Positions 23,712 to 31,914 of a stretch of DNA of 35,626 nucleotides are shown here, in pieces. The stretch covers positions 1 to 35,626 of the forward strand of contig DYGV01000025.1 in assembly GCA_020724505.1 (NCBI GenBank), given 5' to 3'. Made by a program: the position numbers and the translations under genes. The notes below the pieces were generated by a model. That model was not told where the DNA came from. It worked only from the letters and a program-made list of their open reading frames with translations, and ran no database searches. How positions within the stretch are numbered: position 1 is the stretch's first letter; each line of letters begins with the position of its first letter. This DNA is from Anaerolinea thermophila. Lineage in GTDB: Bacteria > Chloroflexota > Anaerolineae > Anaerolineales > UBA4823.

Positions 23712-24302
23712 ATGAGAATTGGAGTTCTTGCCCTTCAAGGCGATTTCGCCGAACATATTGCTGTGCTGAGACGGATCGGCGTTGAGGCTGAAGAGGTGCG
23801 CTTGCCGCAGCATCTGCATTCGTTGGATGGATTGATTATTCCCGGCGGCGAATCGACCACCATCGGTAAGTTGGCTGTGGCGTATAACTTGATCGAGCCA
23901 CTGCGCGAATTTGGGAAAGAAAAACCCATCTGGGGCACCTGTGCCGGAGCAATTTTTCTCTCCAAAGACGCTCGCCGCCAACAACCGCTGTTGAACCTGA
24001 TGGATATTACTGTCGAGCGTAACGCATTTGGACGCCAGGTGGATAGCTTTGAAATAGATCTGGATGTGCCGGCCTTGCACCCGTTTGGCGCAGAGCCGCG
24101 CCCCTATCACGCCGTGTTTATTCGCGCGCCGTTGATCGCCAGCGTGGAGAAGGACGCCCAGCCGCTGGCTTGCCTGCCCGATGGTCGCATTGTGGCCGCC
24201 CGGCAGGGGCATTTGCTGGCGACCTCCTTCCACCCGGAGTTGACCTCCGATGATCGTTTTCATCGCTATTTCTTGTCTTTGGCGAAGAAGGCTGAAAGTT
24301 AG
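23712..24302 (+). CDS. pdxT: Pyridoxal 5'-phosphate synthase, glutaminase subunit
   Basis: Class I glutamine amidotransferase that hydrolyses glutamine and channels ammonia to PdxS. 196 residues from the ATG giving MRIGVLALQGDFAEH, the family start. The glycine-rich PGGESTT loop is at 44-50, the nucleophile is C77 in WGTCAGAIFL, and the His/Glu pair is in SFHPELTSDDRFH near the C-terminus. It begins 41 bp after pdxS. The Shine-Dalgarno is weak, suggesting coupling to upstream translation. The next gene starts 9 bp after its stop. Confidence 0.96.
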   Translation: MRIGVLALQGDFAEHIAVLRRIGVEAEEVRLPQHLHSLDGLIIPGGESTTIGKLAVAYNLIEPLREFGKEKPIWGTCAGAIFLSKDARRQQPLLNLMDITVERNAFGRQVDSFEIDLDVPALHPFGAEPRPYHAVFIRAPLIASVEKDAQPLACLPDGRIVAARQGHLLATSFHPELTSDDRFHRYFLSLAKKAES

Positions 24303-24311
24303 CGGTTGCCG

Positions 24312-25247
24312 ATGAGTGTTCGTCTGTTTGACTGGCGCGATCTGCCTGTTCTGCACCGTTATCGTAACCAGAGCGTGTTTTTGGATGCGGCTCTGGTGCT
24401 AACGCGCGGCCCTATGATCCTTCCAGGAGCGCTGTTCTCTTACCTTGCGCCTTCGATGGGCATCTTCACCTGCGTCTTGAACAAAAATGGCGCCAGCGGC
24501 GCGCCGGTGATTGGCCAGTTTATCCATTTGCTCGGCTCGCCTCTATCGCATCTCACATTTTTAGCGCCGCAGGAGGCGCTGGATGCAGCGCAGGTGGCGG
24601 CGCTGGTTGAGTATATGTTTAGGCTGTTGGGTGAGCGTGGCGCAATGCGTCTGCTGGCCGATGTAGACGAACACACCGGTGCATTTGAAGCGTTGCGCTT
24701 GAATGGATTCGTAATTTACACGCGGCAGCGTATCTGGCAATTGACCGGACACCCGCCAGCCAGGTCGGGCGCAGAATCATGGCGCGTGGCGAGCGACCAA
24801 GATGAGATTGCGATCCGAGGGCTATATAACAATCTGGTGCCTGCTCTGGTGCAACAGGTGGAATTGTTTGCCACTCAACGACCGAGAGGCATGGTTTATT
24901 ATCAAAACGGCGAATTGCAAGCCTATGTAGAATTAAAATACGGACATCGCGGTATCTGGGCGCATCCTTTCATACACCCAGACGCCGAGGATGTCGGTGA
25001 TCAATTTATTAATTTGCTGAGCAAAATCCCCAATCGGCGCTCCCGCCCGGTCTATGTGTGTGTGCGTTCCTATCAGGCCTGGCTGGAAGCAGCGATTGAA
25101 GAATTGGGCGCGGAGGCTGGTCCGCGCCAGGCGGTTATGGCCAAACAGTTAATGATCCCGCAAAAGGCAGCGCGTGCTTACGCCATTCCGTCCCTGGAGG
25201 GAGGACAGCCTGAGATAACCGCTCCCGTTGCTCGACTGGAGAGATAG
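24312..25247 (+). CDS. GNAT-like protein of unknown function in the pdx operon
   Basis: 311 residues. No family is recognised with certainty. The layout resembles a double GNAT-type acetyltransferase fold: an N-terminal half with MFRLLGERGAMRLLADVDEHTGAFEALRLNGFVIYTRQRIWQL, which reads like the alpha3-beta6-beta7 end of a GNAT domain (quoted segments: GAMRLLADVDEH, FEALRLNGFVIYTRQ), and a C-terminal half with VYVCVRSYQAWLEAAIEELG. The usual acetyl-CoA loop Q/RxxGxG/A is not clear. No signal peptide or firm membrane segments. I took the ATG at 24312 rather than a TTG at 24306. It lies 9 bp after pdxT and 9 bp before the next gene, so it is surely in the operon. Confidence 0.6.
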   Translation: MSVRLFDWRDLPVLHRYRNQSVFLDAALVLTRGPMILPGALFSYLAPSMGIFTCVLNKNGASGAPVIGQFIHLLGSPLSHLTFLAPQEALDAAQVAALVEYMFRLLGERGAMRLLADVDEHTGAFEALRLNGFVIYTRQRIWQLTGHPPARSGAESWRVASDQDEIAIRGLYNNLVPALVQQVELFATQRPRGMVYYQNGELQAYVELKYGHRGIWAHPFIHPDAEDVGDQFINLLSKIPNRRSRPVYVCVRSYQAWLEAAIEELGAEAGPRQAVMAKQLMIPQKAARAYAIPSLEGGQPEITAPVARLER

Positions 25248-25256
25248 TAATTTCGT

Positions 25257-26855
25257 ATGCAGCAACAAAAAATTACAGACGACCTTCATGCTCTGTTGGC
25301 TGTATTGCCGCCAGAGATTGCCCGCGCGGTCACCAAAGCCAACGATAGTGACAATCTATTGGAGGTGATCCTGGATTTGGGGAGGCTTCCTACTGCGCGC
25401 TTTGTAGATCGCGAGGTCACGCTCAGCCAGGTCGAGGTGAAGCACGAGGACATTGATTACGTCGTCGAGCGAATTGGCGAGTTCGACGCCGACAATCGCG
25501 CTGGCCTCGAACGCACCTTGCACCGTATTTCAGCCATCCGTAACCGGCGCGGTTATATCGTTGGCTTGACCTGCCGCGTCGGCCGGGCTGTGTATGGCAC
25601 CACCGACATCATCAAAGATCTGATCGAAAGCGGTAAAAGCCTGTTGATTTTGGGTCGCCCCGGCGTAGGGAAGACAACCATGCTGCGCGAAGCGGCGCGC
25701 ATCCTGGCTGAGACCAAGCGCGTGGTTATTGTAGATACCTCGAACGAAATCGGCGGCGATGGTGATGTTCCCCATCCGGCGGTTGGACGCGCCCGCCGAA
25801 TGCAGGTAGCTACGCCTTCTTTGCAGCATGAGGTGATGATCGAGGCGGTGGAGAACCACAACCCGGAAGCTATCGTCATTGACGAGATTGGCCGTGAATT
25901 GGAGGCCGCCGCGGCGCGCACCATCGCCGAGCGCGGCGTGCAGCTTATTGGCACGGCGCATGGCAACACCCTGGAAAACCTGCTGCTCAACCCCACTTTG
26001 TCCGACCTGGTGGGCGGCATCGAATCGGTGACCCTCTCCGACGAAGAAGCCCGTCGACGCGGCACTCAAAAGACCGTTTTAGAACGGCGCTCGCCGCCCA
26101 CCTTCGATGTGCTGATCGAGATCCAAACCCGCGACCGCCTGGCTGTGCACCCTGACGTGGCCGCGGCGGTGGACGCGCTGTTGCGCGGCTACCCACTGCC
26201 CCCAGAAATTCGCTCGCGCGTCAACGGCGATATCCGCATCGAGCGGGCGCCCGCGCCGCAGCGTTTATCCGCCGGAGGACAGCAGGGCTATCGCCGTCAG
26301 AGTGGAGAATATACGCCGGAGCGCCAGGAATACGGAGCGAACCAGCGCTTTGATAACGGCACGGTGGGGCGCGATCGCTCCTCGCTACAGACCATGCGCA
26401 TTTACCCGTATGGTGTGGCGCGCAACCGCCTGACGCAAGCCGCCCGTCGCCTGGGTGTGCCAGCTGTTATTGTGGATGAGCCGGGCAACGCCGACGTGCT
26501 GGTGACGCTGCGCTCCTACTATCGAAAACGCCAACGCACCATCACCGACGCCGAGCAGCGCAATGTTCCCATCTACGTCTTGCGCTCCAACACCGTGAAC
26601 CAGATGCAACAATTCCTGGGCGATTTGTTCAGTTTATATACCGAGAATTTAGGCGACTCGGCGATGGAATCGGTGCTGGAAGAGACGCGGGCGGCGATCA
26701 ATGCAGTGATGAACGGCGAGCGTTGGGTCGAACTGCATCCGGCAGCTTCATCTATCCGCCGTTTGCAACATCAGATGGCACGCGAAGCGAACCTAGTTTC
26801 GCATTCATACGGAAAAGAACCCAACCGGCGGGTGCGCATCTTCCGGGAAAGCTAG
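25257..26855 (+). CDS. Ycf45-like AAA ATPase with C-terminal R3H domain
   Basis: 532 residues. The ATPase domain (about 110-300) resembles SpoIIIAA/Ycf45-type secretion-like ATPases: Walker A GRPGVGKTT at 133-141, Walker B AIVIDEIG, and IGTAHGNTLENLL as sensor region. After a Gln/Arg/Tyr-rich linker (about 335-375) comes a region with YPYGVARNRLTQAARRLG, and the end has an R3H-type single-stranded nucleic-acid-binding domain (about 465-530) with Arg and His in SSIRRLQHQMAREANLVSHS. Such proteins are conserved in cyanobacteria, plastids and Chloroflexota; the role is unknown. Operon position is between the GNAT-like gene (9 bp) and tmk (4 bp). Confidence 0.88.
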   Translation: MQQQKITDDLHALLAVLPPEIARAVTKANDSDNLLEVILDLGRLPTARFVDREVTLSQVEVKHEDIDYVVERIGEFDADNRAGLERTLHRISAIRNRRGYIVGLTCRVGRAVYGTTDIIKDLIESGKSLLILGRPGVGKTTMLREAARILAETKRVVIVDTSNEIGGDGDVPHPAVGRARRMQVATPSLQHEVMIEAVENHNPEAIVIDEIGRELEAAAARTIAERGVQLIGTAHGNTLENLLLNPTLSDLVGGIESVTLSDEEARRRGTQKTVLERRSPPTFDVLIEIQTRDRLAVHPDVAAAVDALLRGYPLPPEIRSRVNGDIRIERAPAPQRLSAGGQQGYRRQSGEYTPERQEYGANQRFDNGTVGRDRSSLQTMRIYPYGVARNRLTQAARRLGVPAVIVDEPGNADVLVTLRSYYRKRQRTITDAEQRNVPIYVLRSNTVNQMQQFLGDLFSLYTENLGDSAMESVLEETRAAINAVMNGERWVELHPAASSIRRLQHQMAREANLVSHSYGKEPNRRVRIFRES

Positions 26856-26859
26856 GCGC

Positions 26860-27489
26860 ATGTTCATCACCTTTGAAGGCCCCGAAGGGAGCGGTAAGAC
26901 TCGCCAGGCTGCCGCGTTGGCAGATTTTTTGCGTCAGCAGGGTTATGAGGTTCTGCTGACGCGTGAACCGGGCGGCACGCAAATTGGCGATCAAATTCGC
27001 GCCATCCTTTCCGATCTCAAGAACGTTGCCATGCGGCCGCGCACCGAGACGCTGCTTTTCCAGGCTTCGCGCGCTCAATTGGTGGAGGAGGTTATCCGCC
27101 CCCGTCTGGAAAAGGGCGACCTGGTGCTCAGCGACCGCTACGCCGATTCGACCCTGGCTTACCAGGGGTACGGACATTGCTTCAACCTGGACGAACTGCG
27201 TGCCCTGATCCGTTTTGCGACCGGCGGGCTTTCGCCCGATTTGACCTTGCTGCTGGATATTGATGTCGAGACGGGTTTGCGGCGCAAGGTGAGCGGCGGG
27301 GAGTGGAACCGCCTGGATGCCTATGATCTGGAGTTTCATCGGCGCGTGCGCTCTGGTTTTTTAGAACTGGCGCGTCAGGAGCCTCAGCGTTGGGTGTTGA
27401 TTGACGCCGGACAGCCGCCCGATGCAGTGCAGGCGGCTGTCCGCGAGGTGGTGATGCAGCGCCTCCCGGCGCCATCGAAACACGCCTGA
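26860..27489 (+). CDS. tmk: Thymidylate kinase
   Basis: Phosphorylates dTMP to dTDP. 209 residues, usual length. P-loop GPEGSGKT at 7-14, the thymidine-site TREPGGTQIG and the DRYADSTLAYQGYG segment are all standard. The lid region reads GGEWNRLDAYDLEFHRRV. It starts 4 bp after the R3H gene and is last in the pdxS-tmk operon. It converges with the FmdB-type gene with only 4 bp between the two stop codons. Confidence 0.96.
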   Translation: MFITFEGPEGSGKTRQAAALADFLRQQGYEVLLTREPGGTQIGDQIRAILSDLKNVAMRPRTETLLFQASRAQLVEEVIRPRLEKGDLVLSDRYADSTLAYQGYGHCFNLDELRALIRFATGGLSPDLTLLLDIDVETGLRRKVSGGEWNRLDAYDLEFHRRVRSGFLELARQEPQRWVLIDAGQPPDAVQAAVREVVMQRLPAPSKHA

Positions 27490-27493
27490 GCGT

Positions 27494-27886
27494 TTATTCT
27501 TCATCTCCTCCAGCGAGGTCGCTCTCGCCCGCCCCCAACTCGGGTATGGCAGCTTCTATTTCCTCTGGGCTTTGACCAGCCTCCAACCGATCAATGACTT
27601 CATCCATTTCGGGTCCCATATCTTCGCCTATTTCTTGGCTCATCTTGCGCATCATCCTGCCCAGGGCGCGCGGATCATCTTCCAGACCGCTGAAATCGTC
27701 CAGGTCGCTCAGATCCTCTAGACGGCTATCTTCCGACTTGGCGATACGCACACGGCTGATGCGCCGCTGTACGTTCGAGCTGCCGCAGTGGGCGCAGACC
27801 ACTGTCTGATTCCCGTATTCGCTGTAGGTCATGAAGACTTCAAAACGCCGCTTGCAATCCAGGCAACGAAATGGATAATATGGCAT
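27494..27886 (-). CDS. FmdB-family zinc-ribbon protein
   Basis: 130 residues. The N-terminal FmdB/CxxC zinc ribbon begins MPYYPFRCLDCKRRFE and has Cys pairs at 8/11 and 31/34 (CLDC, CAHC). The rest is strongly acidic and probably disordered (LEDLSDLDDFSGLEDD, AGESDLAGGDEE), longer than the ~70-110 residues common in the family. Members are thought to be regulatory or chaperone-like; function is not known. GGAGG precedes the ATG. It is divergent from gmk across 126 bp. Confidence 0.87.
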   Translation of the reverse strand: MPYYPFRCLDCKRRFEVFMTYSEYGNQTVVCAHCGSSNVQRRISRVRIAKSEDSRLEDLSDLDDFSGLEDDPRALGRMMRKMSQEIGEDMGPEMDEVIDRLEAGQSPEEIEAAIPELGAGESDLAGGDEE

Positions 27887-27928
27887 TTTATTCCTCCGGT
27901 ATCAGGTCTTGAGATCGGATTTTGAAAT

Positions 27929-27934
27929 TATAAT
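27929..27934 (+). promoter_or_regulatory. -10 box of gmk
   Basis: A perfect TATAAT 79 bp before the gmk GTG. The best -35 at proper distance is a poor TCTTGA (16-bp spacer). The sequence AATTATAATC is also close to a -10 box on the other strand, where the FmdB-type gene starts. Confidence 0.45.
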
Positions 27935-28012
27935 CAAGGCGCGAGAAACTGTCACGCAGGGAGCCCATTTTGGATATCCCTGCCCGGAAAGAATGCGCCA
28001 CAGGAGAAGTTT

Positions 28013-28636
28013 GTGTCAGATCAAAAACCTTTTCATCCCCCCGCCTCTAACCCGTTGCTGATCGTCATTTCCGGGCCGTCGGGGGTTGGCAAAGATACAG
28101 TGATAAGCTGTATGAAAGAGCGCGGCCTGCCCTTCCACTTCGTGGTCACGGCGACTACCCGACCGCCGCGCGTGGATGAGCGCCACGGCGTGGATTATTA
28201 TTTTCTCTCCAAAGATGAATTCGCCGAAATGATCGAGCAGGGTGAGTTGCTCGAATATGCCATTGTATATAACGATTATAAAGGCATCCCCAAACAGCAA
28301 GTGCGCCAGGCATTGGAGAGCGGAAAAGATGTGGTGTTGCGTGTGGATGTTCAAGGCGCAGCCACCATCCGTAAGCTTTGCCCGGAGGCGCTGCTCATTT
28401 TTCTCATCACAGAAAACGAGGCTGAGCTGGAGGCGCGTTTGATTGCCCGTAAAAGCGAGACGCCCGAAGGGCTAAAGCTGCGCATTGCCACCGCCCGGCA
28501 GGAACTAAAACAAATGGATCTATTCGATTACGTGGTCGTCAATCGGCAATCCAAACTTCAGGAGACGGTCGAAACGATCCAGGCCATCATCCGAGCGGAG
28601 CATCATCGCGTGCATCCGAGAAAGGTTGTCCTCTAA
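28013..28636 (+). CDS. gmk: Guanylate kinase
   Basis: Phosphorylates GMP/dGMP to the diphosphate. 207 residues. P-loop SGPSGVGKDT at 20-29 (Asp where many have Ser or Gly), the GMP-binding TTRPPRVDERHGVDYYFLS, and RVDVQGAATIR are characteristic. The start is a GTG preceded by AGGAG at 6 bases; no in-frame ATG fits. Its TAA overlaps the ATG of the rhomboid gene (TAATG), so the two are translationally coupled. Confidence 0.96.
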   Translation: MSDQKPFHPPASNPLLIVISGPSGVGKDTVISCMKERGLPFHFVVTATTRPPRVDERHGVDYYFLSKDEFAEMIEQGELLEYAIVYNDYKGIPKQQVRQALESGKDVVLRVDVQGAATIRKLCPEALLIFLITENEAELEARLIARKSETPEGLKLRIATARQELKQMDLFDYVVVNRQSKLQETVETIQAIIRAEHHRVHPRKVVL

Positions 28637-29394
28637 TGTTCCCTCCCCCCAATGATCCGAACGCCTCTCAGTCCGGTGGTCGCTATGTGACCGTCCAATT
28701 GCCGCGTTTGACGCCTTATTTCACCATTGCTTTACTTTCAGTTACGATTGCGGTGTTTCTGGCGCAAATAATCACCCAATACCTGCTGGGTTTCGATTTA
28801 CCCTCCCTTCTTGGCTTGAAAGTGAATCAGCTCATCTTACGCGGCGAGGTATGGCGGCTGATCACCCCTGTGTTTTTACACGGCTCGCTGCTGCATATCG
28901 GCTTTAATCTGTATGCTTTGTACATTTTGGGGCCAGCGCTGGAAAGTCACTATGGCCATGGCCGTTTTCTGGCGCTGTATTTGATCTCTGGCTTTGCCGG
29001 TAATGTGCTTTCCTTCTTATTTTCCAGCGCGCCTTCGTTGGGTTCTTCGACAGCGATCTTTGGTTTGCTGGGTGCAGAGGGCATTTTCCTGTACCGCAAT
29101 CGGGAAATTTTCGGCGCCCGGGCGCAGCGCGCGCTGGGCAATGTCATCTTGATCGCCGTGGTAAACCTGGTCATCGGCATGTCGCCTGGGATTGACAATT
29201 GGGGGCATGTCGGCGGTCTGTTGGCCGGCACATTCTTTGCTTGGTTCGCCGGCCCGTTATACCATTTGGAAGGCGATTCTTTTTTTCCCCGTCTGGTAGA
29301 TGAGCATGGCAACGGAGACGCCCTGCGCGCCGGCATTGTAGATGGGATCATCTTTGCCGCTTTGGCGGCGATGAAGTTTGTGCGCGGCTTCTGA
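28636..29394 (+). CDS. Rhomboid-family intramembrane serine protease
   Basis: 252 residues, about six to seven membrane segments. Catalytic Ser138 lies in LGSSTAIFGLLGA (GxSx at 136-139) and catalytic His191 in NWGHVGGLLAG. The HGSLLHIGFNLYAL segment in the first loop is also a rhomboid hallmark. It cleaves membrane proteins within the bilayer; the substrate is unknown. It is translationally coupled to gmk, a pairing that need not mean shared function. A short soluble N-terminus rich in Pro and Asn precedes the first segment. Confidence 0.92.
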   Translation: MFPPPNDPNASQSGGRYVTVQLPRLTPYFTIALLSVTIAVFLAQIITQYLLGFDLPSLLGLKVNQLILRGEVWRLITPVFLHGSLLHIGFNLYALYILGPALESHYGHGRFLALYLISGFAGNVLSFLFSSAPSLGSSTAIFGLLGAEGIFLYRNREIFGARAQRALGNVILIAVVNLVIGMSPGIDNWGHVGGLLAGTFFAWFAGPLYHLEGDSFFPRLVDEHGNGDALRAGIVDGIIFAALAAMKFVRGF

Positions 29395-29412
29395 TCCGAC
29401 TCGGAGAAGCAG

Positions 29413-30189
29413 TCATAGATAACGGGGTGGGCGTTTTTCCAAAAACGCCCGAACGCCTTCTTTGTGTTCTGCGCCTTGCCCGGCAATTTCCTGCAAGTGA
29501 GCTTCGTAATCCAAAACTTCTTCCAGGTTGCCCAACACGGCTTTGTTAAAGGCGCGTTTGGCCAGCCCCATGGCGCGTATGGGTCCCTGTGCCAGCCTGG
29601 TGGCCCAGGCTGCGGCTTCTGCCTGGAATTCGGCGGTCGGCGTCACCCGATTGACCAGCCCCCAGGCCAGCGCCTGCTCGGCGCTGATGGAGGCATTGGT
29701 GAAGGTAAATTCCGCCGCCCGCCCCAGTCCGATGAGCGCCGGCAAGAGCAACGAGACGGCCGAATCGGGCGCCAGGCCAATACCACCAAAGCCAACTACA
29801 AAACGGGCCCGCTCCGAGGCCAAGCGCAAATCGCACGCCAGGGCAATGCCCAGCGCTGCGCCGGAGACCGCGCCATTGATGGCCGCCAGGACAGGCTTTT
29901 CCAGCCGGCGAATCTGCAGGATCAATGGATTATAGGTGCGCAATAGATGGCGGCGGAAGGAGACCGGTTCTTCCTGCTGAAAAGCGGTGACATCCTGACC
30001 AGCGCTAAACACCTCGCCTGCTCCGGTCAGCACGACGCAACGCACCTGATCTTCGCGCTCCGCCTGTTTGAATGCGGATTGCAGCGCAGCGATCAACTCG
30101 AAATTAAAGGCATTGACCTTTGGCCGATTGAGTGTGAGGGTAAGAACCCCTTCCTTGAAGTCGGTTAGCAAGAGGTGAGTTTCGTCCAT
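29413..30189 (-). CDS. Enoyl-CoA hydratase/isomerase family protein, PaaG-like
   Basis: 258 residues, crotonase fold. Oxyanion-hole segments are FSAGQDVTAF and GAVSGAALGIALACD. The first hydratase Glu (as in GGGCELA) is absent, while GLAPDSAVSLLLPALIG has the Asp typical of PaaG-type isomerases (GLVPDSG...). It is therefore more likely an isomerase, such as ring-epoxide phenylacetyl-CoA isomerase or delta3-delta2-enoyl-CoA isomerase, than a hydratase; the exact substrate is unknown. It converges with the rhomboid gene. The Shine-Dalgarno is weak. The acidic orphan lies upstream on the same strand. Confidence 0.87.
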   Translation of the reverse strand: MDETHLLLTDFKEGVLTLTLNRPKVNAFNFELIAALQSAFKQAEREDQVRCVVLTGAGEVFSAGQDVTAFQQEEPVSFRRHLLRTYNPLILQIRRLEKPVLAAINGAVSGAALGIALACDLRLASERARFVVGFGGIGLAPDSAVSLLLPALIGLGRAAEFTFTNASISAEQALAWGLVNRVTPTAEFQAEAAAWATRLAQGPIRAMGLAKRAFNKAVLGNLEEVLDYEAHLQEIAGQGAEHKEGVRAFLEKRPPRYL

Positions 30190-30203
30190 AGCCTAGATAA
30201 GAC

Positions 30204-30228
30204 GTGCGGCGGGGAGCGCCCGCCGCAC
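30204..30228 (-). terminator. Hairpin between the acidic orphan and the PaaG-like gene
   Basis: Perfect 10-bp stem GTGCGGCGGG / CCCGCCGCAC with a 5-nt loop, 11 bases after the stop codon of the upstream gene. Only a few T follow (GTCTTATCT). Confidence 0.5.
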
Positions 30229-30239
30229 AAGAGAGTTAA

Positions 30240-30620
30240 TTATCGGTTGAGATCATCGTCCGGTTCGTCGTAGAAATCGTCCCCAGGGTCCTCGAGACCC
30301 GCCTCAAGTTCATCCTCGTCGTATTCCAGACGCACCCACAAGATCAACATTTGCCCTTCGTCCACATCCACGGCGCGAGCGGCCAGGATGGGCGCTCGGC
30401 TCTCCAGGCCATCCATGTCGCGATATTCCAGATTGATGCTATTTTGGTTGCGCCAGGCGCGGTTGCAGCGCTCGATCAGAGCGGGGCCGTTAAACGTCCG
30501 CAGCCGGGTGAGGGCAATGTTGAACAGATAGGGGCCTTCATTCAGCCCCAGCGCCCAGCCGTCCGAAACGGCTTCAAAAGTGGGCGTTGGCCCTTCGATT
30601 ATTGTGATTTTGTCGTCCAT
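30240..30620 (-). CDS. Acidic protein of unknown function
   Basis: 126 residues. No family recognised. The body (about 1-100) looks like a compact alpha/beta domain with YLFNIALTRLRTFNGPAL and GQMLILWVRLEYDE; the last 25 residues are mostly Asp/Glu (EDPGDDFYDEPDDDLNR). No signal peptide or membrane segment. GGAG stands 11 bases before the ATG. Codon use is like its neighbours. It is divergent from the EthD-like gene. Confidence 0.65.
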   Translation of the reverse strand: MDDKITIIEGPTPTFEAVSDGWALGLNEGPYLFNIALTRLRTFNGPALIERCNRAWRNQNSINLEYRDMDGLESRAPILAARAVDVDEGQMLILWVRLEYDEDELEAGLEDPGDDFYDEPDDDLNR

Positions 30621-30698
30621 TTACACCGTTACTCCAGGAAGCGAATCATACCATAAACTCTGTAAACCTGCGTGTATAATCAACGGAGGAGATTCGCC

Positions 30699-31049
30699 AT
30701 GTACAAACTGGTCATATTGATCGAACCGCCCGCAGACATCAACGCCTTTGAGTCTCAATGGCCTGAATTCTTGCACCTAGCCGAGGCAATGCCAGGGCTG
30801 CGCAAAGAAGCTACCAGCCGCGTTGAACAATTTCTTTATGGCGCAACGCCCTGTTATCAGATACACGAATTGTTTTTCGATACACGAGAGGCTGCGGAGC
30901 AGGGCCTGGCTTCACCCAGCGGGCAGGCAGCAGGCCGTCTGCTGCAACAACTGACGGGCGGAAAAATGACACTGTACTTTGCCGACCATCGCGAGGATGA
31001 TCTGGCGCGCATCCATCGTTTTAAACAGGATAGCCGTGCATCTGAATAG
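30699..31049 (+). CDS. EthD-family protein
   Basis: 116 residues, a ferredoxin-like alpha/beta barrel fold by family. MYKLVILIEPPADINAFESQW at the start, YQIHELFFDTREAAEQGLAS in the middle and a C-terminal GGKMTLYFADH strand match EthD-type proteins (quoted in parts: YKLVILIEPP, HELFFDT, TLYFADH). Members are small dimeric enzymes or accessory proteins; reaction unknown. The ATG at 30699 has a strong GGAGGAG. The M23 peptidase gene overlaps its end by 14 bp. Confidence 0.75.
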   Translation: MYKLVILIEPPADINAFESQWPEFLHLAEAMPGLRKEATSRVEQFLYGATPCYQIHELFFDTREAAEQGLASPSGQAAGRLLQQLTGGKMTLYFADHREDDLARIHRFKQDSRASE

Positions 31050-31815
31050 AAGCTCCTTCCGCCGACCGAGAAGGTCGCTTTGGGTGATTATCGGATTAGT
31101 TTTGCTGATTGGCGTCATCGCAGTTGCTGGCATAGGGTTCTCTTTCTATCGCTCGCATGTATTCAGCCCTGTCCGTATGCGCTGGCTGATAAACTGGCTG
31201 CGCGACCCCGATTCACTGGCGGAATGGCGAGTGGCAGCAGGCGAGCGTTGCAATGGCGCTCCCTTTCAGATGCCCACCGAAGGCTATATTGGGTTTCTGT
31301 GGGGCGATTCGTTCCGCTGGGGGCATCATCACCAGGGAATTGACATCTTCGGCGGCGAAGACCCCGGCGTTACGCCAGTCTATGCTGCTTATGCAGGGTA
31401 TCTGACGCGCCTTGCAGAGTGGAAGTCCACCGTGATTATCCGCATTCCCCAGGATCCTTTGCAACCCGATCGGCAGATCTGGACGTATTACACCCACCTG
31501 GCAGGACCGGATGGTCGGTCCTACATCGTGGATGCTTTTCCCGCAGGGGCGAACGAAGTTTTCGTGGAAGCGGGGACGCTGCTGGGCTATCAAGGGAACT
31601 ACTCTGGAACGCCCGGCAATCCGGTGGGGGTGCATCTTCATTTTTCCATTGTGAAAGATGATGGGCAGGGAGGTTTTCTCAACGAATTGGATATTGATAA
31701 CACATTGGACCCTTCCCCTTATTTGGGTTTGCCGCTCAACGCCTGGGCAAACCGCGACCAATTGCCGGTGTGCGAGGCCGCATCGCAAATTGAAGCGGCA
31801 ACCCCTGGTCCGTAA
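31036..31815 (+). CDS. M23-family (LytM-type) peptidase, membrane-anchored
   Basis: 259 residues from a GTG at 31036 that overlaps the previous gene by 14 bp and has AGGA upstream; longer in-frame starts would lie deep inside that gene. Basic N-terminus (NRSSFRRPRRS) followed by one membrane segment (about 15-36, VIIGLVLLIGVIAVAGIGF), then an outer LytM domain. Zinc residues are H99 and D103 (HQGID), and H200/H202 in GVHLHF. By family it cleaves peptidoglycan cross-links or acts as a scaffold; all ligands are present, so it may be active. Confidence 0.88.
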   Translation: MHLNRSSFRRPRRSLWVIIGLVLLIGVIAVAGIGFSFYRSHVFSPVRMRWLINWLRDPDSLAEWRVAAGERCNGAPFQMPTEGYIGFLWGDSFRWGHHHQGIDIFGGEDPGVTPVYAAYAGYLTRLAEWKSTVIIRIPQDPLQPDRQIWTYYTHLAGPDGRSYIVDAFPAGANEVFVEAGTLLGYQGNYSGTPGNPVGVHLHFSIVKDDGQGGFLNELDIDNTLDPSPYLGLPLNAWANRDQLPVCEAASQIEAATPGP

Positions 31816-31914
31816 AGAATGGTCATAAATGTTCCGCAGGTACGATCAGAGCAAGTTGCGGGGCGTTTTGCGCCGTTCAGCGAATCCCCATAAAAACGAT
31901 TACTCGAGGCTCGA

